A stretch of DNA of 64,000 nucleotides from Rotaria sp. Silwood1 (Eukaryota; Rotifera; Eurotatoria; Philodinida; Philodinidae). This document shows positions 47,146 to 58,618 of the stretch, in pieces (position 1 is the first letter of the stretch; each line of letters starts with the position of its first letter). Location: assembly GCA_905250075.1 (NCBI GenBank), contig CAJNOP010000185.1:47944-111943 (forward strand), read 5' to 3'. The notes beneath the pieces are model-generated. The model had not been told where the DNA came from, did not search any database, and saw only the letters and a program-made list of their open reading frames with translations. The translations under genes and the position numbers were made by a program.

Positions 47146-50100
47146 ATGATGGTCAAAAGCGAACAAGTGAGGAGCACTAATCATTTAAAACGAATTGTGC
47201 CAATCGGATCAACTGTATCTCTTCCATCACAATCATCTATATTTCCAACAACATCAATCGTCATTTCTCAACGATCACCTGATATACATGCAATTGATAT
47301 ATCTTCAATCAAAGGCCGATTTGCATGGGAAAAAATAGCGCTTGGCGACACCTACATGCCTGTTATTTTTCGGTATGTAAACATCATTTTTAATTTATTA
47401 ATGTTTTTCAAAGAAATTTAGTCAATAAAAACTGTTCTAAGATATCATTAACATTATGAATTAGTTTGATGAGATTAACAACGTTGTTAGTAGCTCCATC
47501 TTCATATCGTAGCATTGCTCAAATAACTATCGATTGAATGAATGACACATACGTCTCAAAACAAATAAAGCAGAATGAGAAAAAAAGTATATTAGACATG
47601 CATATACAGCAGTGTGAAGCATTAATAAAATCGCATTCTTTTGCGTTCTTTGCAATCTATGCGACAAATGTATCCAATAGGCTTGTTTTTTTTTGTTTTA
47701 CCTTTGGGATAAGATTTTCAAGGATGTATGCCTAAAATGCGTTGCATTGATTATACGACTGGAAAAATATTTTATAGTGCAGTTTTTGCTTTTTTGCTTT
47801 TCGTTCTGACTACTTGTTATTTTAGTAAGATGTATTTTCGTATACAAGCTTTGCTCATTGCAATGATAGAGTATAAAGCGAGATATATCATGTATAGCAT
47901 TCTTCATCGTTGACTGAAAATAAATGGCCTTATGAGGAAAAAAGAAATACACGACACATGTGTAAACAATACGTTTCTAATAGAAAATACTGATGTAGTA
48001 TAGAGTGATCTAAAACCAAGCAATAATTCCGATTACTTTCGTGATACTCGATCTATTATCTGTTCTTTACGCTGTAAAATCCTAAGCAAAATAAAATAAA
48101 CACATTTAAGCATTGGTCACAAAAAGAATCAAAATCATCTGATGACTTTCAGTCAGTTCATATGATATCGACAAGATTCATCGTCAAAAAAAAATCTTCA
48201 CAGGACTATGTCACTAAGCTGTATATGCAACCGTTGAAAATGAAACTAATAAAATACTGTGAAGATAAATATTTCCTATGTTAGAACTATTCAATCTATT
48301 TACTATTATAAAGAATACAGAGGCGTATTGTATAGCAAAAAAGTGTGCACTAAAGCATTTCCGCATGACTACAATATATACTTGAAATAAAATGAACGCG
48401 AGTGAAGAACTCTCAAAAATCAATATAAAATCTAGGAAAAAAGCATTTCTATTTTCTGAATAATGGATATCTTTCATTGGCTATAAATAATTGATGTTTA
48501 TAGTCAGAGTATATTCTCTTAAAATAAGATCAAGGTCAATATTAACAGATAACTTGCAATTAGTACTTAATGAGTTTCCTCCGTTAATATTGTTAAGAAA
48601 AAAAAATTCTTCGGCATGTTCGCATGCTCAATAGATATCTTATTGCACAGTACTTATACTTTATTATCATTTTTAACATTTCATTACTGATAAAAAAGAC
48701 AAGTTGATATATATCCCCTGGAAAAAAATAGTTAGACTCGGTATTTCGAATATATTTCCACTATAAGACCACACTTTTTTAAAAGTAATTGCATATTCTG
48801 AAAGTCCGTGGAGTTTTCTATCACTCTGTATAATTAGGTTTTAGTTTCGACCTATTCATTATCAAAATAAATTGAGAACAATGAAAGCACCCTCGTGTCC
48901 AGATTCCCCACAGACAGGATTTTGTATCCTCAACTAGTTTTTTAAACTTTTCGACTATAGAAATATCCTTCTAAAAAAAAGTAATTATGTATTCTGATAG
49001 AGCTTGAAATTCTCTATCATCCCATATATTTAGCTATTGCCTTACATTTATTTGTTAAACAATAATTTGAGTACAATGAACGCACGCTCAATCGACAAAT
49101 ATCAAAAATCTGCATTTTTTCGCCACTTTTTTTAGTTTTCCCTCCAATTATTATTCCTATAGGAATAATTTTTTCCAAAAGAAATTACATATTCTGATAG
49201 CGCTTGAAATTCTCTATCATCCTATGTATTAATGTAGTGTCTTGAATTTAAATAGCGAAAAAAATGCAGATTTTTGATACCTGTCGATTCACGATGTGTT
49301 CATTGCACTCAAATTTTTTTTAAAATAAATCAATATAAGAAAATAAATAAATATACAGGATGATAGAGAATTTCAAACTCTATCAGAATACATAATTACT
49401 TTTCTCAAAAGATGGTACTATATGATAAAAAATTTAAAAAACTAATTTTGACGACAGTGACAAATCAAGTTTATGGGAATCTGAACATGAGGGTGCCTTT
49501 ATTGTACGTGAATTTGTTTTTTAAGGAGAATTGCAATCCAAAATGTTTATATATAGTTTTGTAGAGAACTCTTCGGCCTATCCGAATATATCCTTACTTT
49601 TTCAAAAAGATTAATTTATAGTAATAATTTATTGAAAATACCTTGTCGAACTATTTTTGTCCAGGGGGATATATATATTGCTCGCAAGGAAAAATAATAT
49701 ATAAACTTATCATTTAATACAAATGTCTGAAAATGCAAATGATTGAAAGATGATAAATAATCTTTTTAATACTTGAATTTTTTATTAAATTTTGAAAAGT
49801 TATGAATGATGATATTTGCATAATATATTCTTTTTTTTCATATAATAAAAAGAAAACAAACCTACAAGTCTCCTACTCATAAAATTTCTTGTAGTAGAGA
49901 CCATAAATCAAAATGAAAACAAAAACAACAACAAAATATTTCATTCTCACATAATATTTATTCTTTTATAGTGGTACAACAAAATATTTTTGTGTTAAAA
50001 TGCTTCGTAAATTATTAGCTGAATATCCTGAAGATATTTTACGTCGTTCAGCATATTATCAATATCGAAAACCGATTGCTTTATATGTAGCAACTTCACA

Positions 50101-53100
50101 TGAACTTGAACTATTAAATCGAATAAATGCTCAACATTCTCATTGGACATATGCACGACAACCATTTACTGTTGCTGATGAACTTATACGTGTTTCGGAT
50201 TTTCTTCCATTTTATGAATATCTTCGTCTGTCATTTAAACCAACGTCTATTCCACAAACTACATCAGCAAATTCATTGAGACCAATTTTACCACAAGCTA
50301 CAAAGCAATCATCATCGGATTTTAGTTTAAATACATCAAATTCACTTCTTGGACATTCAACAACTCCACTTGCAACAACATCTACTCAGATACAACCATA
50401 TGTAGTACAAGAAATACATCGTGAAAATATTTCATCGATTTCACGACCACTAGCACCACCACTACCCCCACCACCTGTACAACGTCCTCCTCCACTATCA
50501 AAATATGATGTGCAGCTATCTACAGTGCCACGACAAGTACCACAACCACCTTCTACACAACAAAGATTACAATTACCTCCACCACCTATTCAACAACCGA
50601 AAGCAACATCGTCGAATGCTGTTATGAATTCAACAAATACAGGTAAAGAATATATACATGAAAAGTAATCAGTAAATATGTAAAAGTACTTGTGGAAATT
50701 GAAAATCTTATAAGACCAGAAATCAATCATTGTTTTTTGTATAATGATGACTGTCTTATTCTATAGTGCTTCCAAATAAACCTTTGACTACTCCCGCTGT
50801 AACTTCTGTATCTCAACCATCAACATCAACTACACCAATACCAGCGAACAGTTCTTCATCTCCGGATCCAACTGTTTCATCATCGATAGTAATAACTAGT
50901 CGCAAGTTATCAACAACTTCAACAGAAAAACAATTGACATCGACATCTAGACAACCATCATCATCATCATCATCTCCAGTATCAAAACCATCTCAGCTTA
51001 ATTCTGGGTGGTTACAAATAAATAAACTCTATACACCTTATGTATCATCAAGTACATCAAATCATCATTTATATAAAATACCTGTTAGTCTTCTGACATT
51101 TTATGATCTTCTTAAAATTCCATCATCTGAAAATAATACAAATAATCCAAAAGATTTACCATTTTCTTGTGAACAAACACGTGTTACACCACAAGAAATT
51201 GAACTTATTAATGAACTTTGTGTCAAACAACATATTAAACCATTTTCTGATGATACAAAACTTATTGATTTATTAACATTTTATCAATATTCTTCAACTA
51301 ATGTATTATTTATAAAAGAATTACCATTAAATGATCCAAAAACATCTATTTGTAAAGATTGGACATCAATTGTACAAATTAATGGTGGTATTTGTCGTTT
51401 ACGTAATATAGCAACGTTACATGAACAAACTGTGCCATTTATTGGAAATAATTTATTAAAAAATTTTATTATCTCATCACAATGTTTATCATCAGCATCA
51501 TTAACCACACCAACCACAGCTGAAAATGAATTTCTTCAATTAATACTATTCTTTAGTAATATGTCAATAAATTTACATAATGCAAAATTAATCGATATTG
51601 AATCTGTACGAAAAGAATACACGGTTGATTTAATACTTTTATTTAATGATAAATTTCCTTTAAATGCACTTAATTATCAACATCAACGTAAGAAAAAAAA
51701 AGAAAATCAGTCAAAAAAAATCAATAAATTCATTTGTTTTCTTAGCCAAAACGCCATCATCTTCACAAGGACAAGCTACTCAGTCAGATTCTCCAGCAGC
51801 AACAAATACGGTAAAAACAAAATAAATATCTCAATAAGTCCTATACGCAAATGGATTTTTACTTACATACATGCATGAATAGGGACCATACACTAGCTCA
51901 TGTGTTTCTAGGGGCAATACCTTGTCTTTCATCTCTCTTTCTCAACAGTCTTATTAACATATACTAGGAAGACACTTGAGAAAGAAAGCTAGAACAAGAG
52001 GTGCCGCTCTAGGCAACAAATAAACTATTATATGGCTACTTTTCATACATATGTGTGGTCAACAAGCAATTTGGGAATAAGACTCATTTTTTTTCTAAAT
52101 CTCTTTTAGTTTGCTGAATCAACACCACCTCCATCGCCAACATCACCACAGACAAATAATCATACTGTTACTTCGGCATCTCAATTACCAGTGGCATCCT
52201 CTTCATCGAATCGTTATCAAAAACAAATTACATTTCATGGTCATTCAATGACAGCATACATATGTTCGGGTATTGAAACCAATGCTCAACGGGAATGTAT
52301 TTCAGTTAGAGAATTATGTAATATGCTTTATCCAAATTCATCAATAATTGATAAACTTGAAACAAGAATGCTTCGCTTATTACGAATAAAAAAGATCAAT
52401 CGATTTCGACCACAAAATCAACAATCAATAAGTTTGACTCGTTTAGTTGATATTCAAGATATTGAAAAACATTGGGATTATATTGAAAAAGGAATGCATT
52501 CATTATCTAATAATAGTCAGTAAAATATGACTAAATAAATTTTCATATATTCCTATATATTTTTTTATAGATGATGAAGAAAAGAAAATTGTACAAGAAA
52601 ATACTTCATCATCATCGGATAAAGATTTAAAGGCAAGTATATCAAATAAAATAGAAAATAAAAGAAAAATACTTGTGCAAGAAACTTCGATTGAAGTAAA
52701 TCAAAGTGAAAAAAGACCATTGATGAGTGAATTGGAAGATGTACCTATTGTGGAACAAGTTTGTAAACGTGGACGACCTTCGGGAGATGATAATAATGAT
52801 AATAATGGTAATAATAATAATAATAATAATCACAATAATGATGAACAATCAAAATCGGTATCAACAAATTCAACTCAAACAATTGAATGTAATCATTCAA
52901 ATAATAATGAAACAAAAGAAGATAAAAAAGTTGATAATGATAAAAATCAAATGAAAAATCGACGAAATTCTCCTCCACTTCCACCTCCACCAACTTCACC
53001 AATTAAACCAATCCTTCGACATCATGATAAAGATACTAGACAGAAAAAACTTCAACCAGCAACTCGACATCTATCAACTGAATCATTAATATCATCACGA

Positions 53101-53271
53101 AAATCCATCACACCAATAAAAAAGAAAATAAAAATTATTAGAAAACGACGAACACCACGTACACGTTCACGTAAACAATCCATTGCTGGTTGGCTTCAAA
53201 GATATAACATTGAAGAATTTTGCATACGTTTGGATTTTTATAATCCAAATGCTGAAACTGCAAAAAATTAA
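47146..53271 (+). CDS. Probable nuclear protein with four diverged Ski/Sno/Dac-like modules and an AT-hook
   Basis: Exons 47146-47372, 49972-50642, 50767-51687, 51746-51810, 52110-52515 and 52571-53271 keep phase throughout and give about 996 residues. The start is uncertain: ATGs at 47131, 47146 and 47149 are in frame, and a T-rich tract ending CAG precedes 47138. Four related segments of about 90 residues lie at about 62-165, 380-476, 500-590 and 666-755. Shared features are a hydrophobic/Cys stretch (YFCVKMLRKLL, ECISVRELCNML), a T-x-x-E-x-x-L-(L/I)-N-like helix (SHELELLNRI, PQEIELINEL, ENEFLQLILF) and an ending LI-x-x-x-(D/E) (DELIRVSDFLPFY, TKLIDLLTFYQY, AKLIDIESVRKEY, TRLVDIQDIEKHW). 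This order resembles the Ski/Sno/Dac homology domain, but that is my inference. Linkers are Ser/Thr/Pro/Gln-rich. KRGRP (about 829-833) is an AT-hook core. The tail is Asn-rich, then strongly basic (RKRRTPRTRSRKQS). AATAAA lies at 53391. I cannot name it. Confidence 0.8.
48706..49676. mobile_element. Composite fold-back element inside the first intron of the four-module gene
   Basis: The left end TATATCCCCTGGAAAAAAAT and the right end (reverse complement ATATCCCCCTGGACAAAAAT) are imperfect inverses flanked by TA-rich DNA, like Tc1/mariner-type ends. Inside, a module containing ATTCTGATAGAGCTTGAAAT and TCTCTATCAT recurs near 48790, 48990 and 49190, and appears inverted near 49360-49400. GAGAACAATGAAAGCACCCT (about 48875) also has an inverted counterpart near 49490. 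No transposase frame is present. Confidence 0.6.
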
Positions 53272-54224
53272 TTTCTGTTTAACTTATTTATTTCTTTTTC
53301 TCTTTGTGGATAGCAACCGTTTGTTAAGTAGATCTATATTCATATTGCAAGATGAATCAACGCAAAATATATCGTTTGTTTTTTTTTCTGAATAAATGTT
53401 GAGCTTTAATCCTTCATATATTTCTATGTCTCTTTCAATCAAAAAAAAAAGAAAATAAGCAAAAAAAAATAAGAAGATACTGCATAACTCTACAAGCATT
53501 ATTATGACTTGTTGTTTTTCTTGTCTTTGACTTTTATGTTAACTTTGTCTACGTTCGTATGCATACAATGGGACATACAAGTACCATTGATATCGATGAT
53601 GATCTGTTTCTTTTTTCCTCGTTTTTGTTTTTTGGTTTTCTTCGTTCTTTCTTCAATATTAACGTTGCATGCCATTATTGATATACCATTTTCCATAAGA
53701 AGCAATACATAATCAACAATGTTAAACAACCTATTGTTGATTTTTCTTTTATCAATATGACATCTTTTCATATATGGCATACTGAATATTTTGGCATTGC
53801 ATGCTTTGATAACATGTTTCAAAATAGTTTTAGATTGGTATATGTATATCATATAAATATACAGATGGATTCGAATAAAATGGCTATTTGATATTAGAGT
53901 TAACAAGAGAAAATATTTTTAGTTTGTACTTGGCATCAAACTATGAATAATATTTGATTATAAGTAATGTATGTGCTTGATACAACGTGAAACATGCTGG
54001 ATCAATTAAACAATGGTTTGATCAATGTTATGGATCATCGCTAACATGGAACCAGTAGAAGTTGGAGAAACTTCTCATGCCCAAATGTCCGACTTTTTGC
54101 CAATCTTTTTACAGCGTCCCAGTAGCTTTGGATAGAAAACGATTTTGAAATACAATTTGATTTTCTCTGGGAGCAAGTGAAATTAGCAGACAATGACTCA
54201 ATGAAGTAAATAGGATTCGGGTAC
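53272..54224. other. 3' flank and intergenic
   Basis: The AT-rich 3' flank of the four-module gene includes AATAAA at 53391. The two overlapping frames at 53502-53906 (minus) and 53509-53712 (plus) lack support. Confidence 0.45.
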
Positions 54225-54385
54225 ACGACGGCCTAGTGGCATATTGTCTCTTGTGGGAGGATCAGGTTACGATGGGTTTCGTTCTTCCCACCCTGGTTAT
54301 CACTTCTAGCACTCCAACGATGAAAGCGCTTTGTGCTGAGTTTTTAACCTCACGCATCCGTAAAAAAGCCGACAACCTTGAATGA
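54225..54385 (+). mobile_element. tRNA-derived SINE-like sequence
   Basis: GACGGCCTAGTGGCATATTG resembles a pol III A box (TAGTGGC core). About 45 bases on, GGGTTTCGTTCTTCCC resembles a degenerate B box (GGTTCGATTCCC). A GC-richer tail (CAACGATGAAAGCGC, CTCACGCATCCG) follows and then A-rich DNA. It cannot fold as a complete tRNA and no target duplication was fixed. Confidence 0.35.
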
Positions 54386-57300
54386 AAAAATATGCCTGAT
54401 AAGTCTAATTGAATAGTTTGTGACTAATATTTTTACAAAGATTACTAACTGAATGAACATGAACGTTGCTCATCACAATCATTAACCAAAACTGGAATGT
54501 AAAACCACGAGATATGCTTGTGAACAATTCGATGATTCTATAATGATTCTTTTTCAACTTGAATGTCAAAAAATCTGCAGTAAGCCTAGCCTGAGACGAT
54601 TTCACTTTATTATAGACGACGAAATTTAAATAAATCTGTATACATATAATTAATAGAAACAATATCAATGGATAACTTTTATTCTAATTTCAATATCATT
54701 ATTTTTTGTCCGAACTGCAACTAGCAAGCAAGCATGTGATTCAAATCGGATAAAAGCAGCCGGCTGTGCCCTGGTCTCCATTCTATCGTGGCATAGCAAT
54801 AGTTGTTCTCAAACCGGCAAACTACTGTCGGCATGCCGATGGTAATGTGAGCTAATGTGCAACTATGGGCTATGCAATTATAGCCCGAAACACGGACTTC
54901 ATCAAAATATCAAGCGATGTGTTTGTTTAAAAGTGGTTTAATTCGGCTATCTAAATTAAAAAAGAAAATTTCATGGATTCAAAAAAATATGGAAAATTCT
55001 GAAAATATATCGAAAGTTTAAAATATTCTTTTGTAAATGCATTTAGTATTATTTATTCTCAGCAGATTTTACCAAAACATGTTGAACTGCAACGACAGTT
55101 TATCAAATCAACTTCAAAGAAAGAAACCAAACACTTTCGACAAATTAAAATTATTTCATTATTTAGTTTTACTTAATAAACTATCCACAATATTTATATA
55201 GTACCGAACATTCGAAGACTCAGAAACACTTCAAAAAATGATAAATGTTTTTGGTAAAATTATGAATTCATGTAATCATAATTGGTGATCAAAAATTGTT
55301 TAGTGATGCCATGCAATAAAACTGAAGAATTAGTCGAATACTGGATTTCGGAGACATTTTGAACGTTCAAAATTTCGATATTATCATAATAAATTCAATC
55401 TAATAAAGTTATATGATTTCATCTGCTTTTACTATAGTGATGTAATCAGGACAACCATGTAGAGACGAATCAATTTTCTAATGATATCTAGAGAAAGTAA
55501 AGAGATTCTCTTTAGCACACTTCCAGTGGGACTTGAAGCCTTTTTATAAGCCGATTTTCACCTGCTGTGTTATTCATCGGCTTACATTATTACTCTGCTT
55601 TTATGTATGAAGATAAAGTTACTGAGTATAATGTTCTATTCTACATCATTTGATCTGAAAATTTTCAATATCAAACGTCAGATCTTAGTATCAAGAATAT
55701 GATACCGAAATTCGGAGATCGATCTTGTCTATTTTCGACGTTCAAGCAATCTCTTTTCATGAAGTATAAATATAATATCAAATTTTATGAATATGTTGGT
55801 CATTAATAGTATTTACATTAGGATTGCTTGCCATTAATGAGATAGGGAAGAGTACACGTCTTATAAATATAAAAAAAGGAATATTTCTTGTATTCATGGC
55901 ATGTATTTACACAGTGTGATTTTTCTGTCAAGCAAAACTAAATACCGTTACTCACAGGTCTTTAATACATTTTCAATGAAAATAATTACACCCTTAAAAA
56001 TATATATGGTTATTTGCAAGCGAAAATATTCGGACATTTTGTCTTTTCTAGACATTGATCATAATTATCTTGTCATTTAGACATACTAAAAATCAAAACT
56101 GACAAAAAAAGTTAGATAATATCAAGTTTCGAACTACTAGTAATAGATAATGCAAATTTTTGAATGGAGTCTTAGCATCTAATGAATTTTTTCTTTCGAT
56201 ATTTTTTTTTGTGATTTTAATGAATAAGTTTTATTAGATACATATGAATTTCTCAAAAAAAAAAAAAATACGAAATATTCTAAAGGTTCAAAAAGTCTTT
56301 TTCTTTTCTATTAACTGCATTCACAGATGGCAAGATATGTAATGATTGGTTTTCGTAATCATTAATTTTGATGCTTGACATGCAGGTATTTATTTTTTGT
56401 ATTGACAGCTCAAAAAATAATTACATCAGTGTTAATTTGAAATAACGACCTTGAGTCTGATGCATATATCGATTATATCTATAAATGAAAAAAAAACCGA
56501 TATTGTCCTCAATTACCTCGAATGATTCATCATTCATTTTCGATAAATTTAATGCGTCATAAATAAACATTTGAAAGAATAATAAAAATATTATGATGCA
56601 TGATCGCTTAGTTTAAAATAATAATGATAGACGAAAATAAAACGTATATATAGCATATACTGATTCATTCAAACAAACGCATGTTAGCATACGAAACGCC
56701 CAAGAAATGACTCATTTGCTTAGATCGAATACTAAATGACTTAACACAACTAGCCCAAATGAAAATTACAAAAGAACCCAATATTAATTATGATTTATTA
56801 GATTTTCAAAAATGGAAATCTCTTTATATGGTTTTATGCTAGATCAAAAATGTTTATTGTTTAACTATGTTGATTTTATTTATAAGAGTCAATATTAATC
56901 ATTTGATGTTTATATGTTGACAAAAAAATATTGATGAAGACTGAAAATTCTAGGCATCATTAAATGATTTTTCAACTTAAAAAACTTCTTTATTTTGGTT
57001 GATTGTATATTTAATCAATTCTCTTTCTCAAAACATCTAGAAGGTATATTCATCTTAGCTGATAAAAAGAAGCAATTCCGACATATAAATAATATAAAAC
57101 TGTTGTTGTCATGAAACAGCAAAAATCACGCATCACTTAGGCTATTAAACTTAGTTCATGACTATTCGATGAAGAAAATCTGTTATCTTTATTACAAATT
57201 ATAAAATATTTGATATGGATTCTTGCTTTATCTATAATTTTTATGGTGTTTTTATCTATAGAAAATTAGTAAATACTATTGTTTTCGAGTGATTAATTAG

Positions 57301-58618
57301 CTATTGTAAATAGAAAGCATATCGACAAACAACTAGTCTTTATCCAGATGAAAACATATCAGATAAAACTCTAATTGCATATTTTTGTTTAGAATAAAAG
57401 GAATACTTGTAATAGAACATTGATTATCTGATCTCAATGTTAGTCATCTAGTTCTTATTGAAGCATTAAATAATTAGTCGAGAAGAATATCTTGTACTTT
57501 CCATATGATATTATCGTTATAGAATATATGTTTTATTTGCTTTGTCGAACAGCAGTCAAAAAAAAAAACGTAAGACATTCCATCGAGTTATTGTGAAATT
57601 GATACCATTCTCTCTTTTTTTTGTCAGTAAATCAATCATAGACTTGTATTTTATGCTCGATTGCTTCGATGATCGTTCATGTAAATCAGCTTAATAAATG
57701 AAGTCTTTTTCTTTTTCTTATATTCGTTTCTTATCAATAGTATTATAATTGAACACCTGCAACAGTATTGCATATTATTTATATTATTATTATTCAATCT
57801 TATATAATCCAGTCGATTTGTATGAACAAATGTTGAATGTTGTGAATGGCCTGCTGCTAACGTTACTCTTGTATTAGATACTAACCATCGGTCAATACTG
57901 ATGCGATCACATAGTGACCAATGTACCAGCACAGTATTCATCATCATCATTTATTTACATAATGAAATTGGATGGATTTGTATGCATTGCATAGTACGAA
58001 GTACTAATCAACGGCGGGTGTCTCAAGCGAAGACAGCCTAGTTTGTTGTTAGACTAGCTGCCGTCTTTTTCATTCATTCTCGGCTTCGTGCACAGCAGTA
58101 GAATATAGTCAGAGGGAAATTGATTCTCTATGCCTTCAAGCGTAATCGAAAGAGAAAGAAATGACATTCTTTAAATAAAAAAAATAAAAGAGAAGACGAT
58201 ATTCTGTTGAAATGAACAAGCAGTATATAGCACTTCTTTTTCTTTTTTCTATTTCTGTTGCCTTAGGAAAAACTGTTCATTTTCTCGCGTAATACTCAGT
58301 AAGAGAAAAAGAAAAATAATATTACTATTCAATGGATCGTCTTTCTTTGTTTCATTAACAAACGAGAACAAGAGAGAGCGAGCGAGAGAAAGAGAGCAAG
58401 AAAAATGAGTTCTTCTCTTTATGTTGTCTTCTCGTTTATCCTTCTTTTTTTTGTTGCAGTTGCTACTTGGCACAAGAGATACACGTCATTATTATTGTCA
58501 TTATTCTCCTTCTTTACTTCTTTGACATATACCAAGACACTATTGAATTGTGATCATTGACTATTAAGTATGTATACAAATAAAAAATAGACAAAAAAAA
58601 AAAGAAATTTTTTATTTT
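54386..58618. other. 4.2-kb gene-poor stretch
   Basis: No coding exon is supported. At 55551-55585 AAGCCGAT and ATCGGCTT form a short hairpin. At 58022-58065 GAAGACAGCCTAGT and ACTAGCTGCCGTCTT form another. The frames at 57651-57950 and 58249-58473 (minus) are simple-sequence or unsupported. Confidence 0.4.

Noticed and set aside
52642..53002. Antisense and alternate-frame open stretches (poly-Ile/Tyr/His)
   Set aside because: They are shadows of the AAT-repeat region in the four-module gene.
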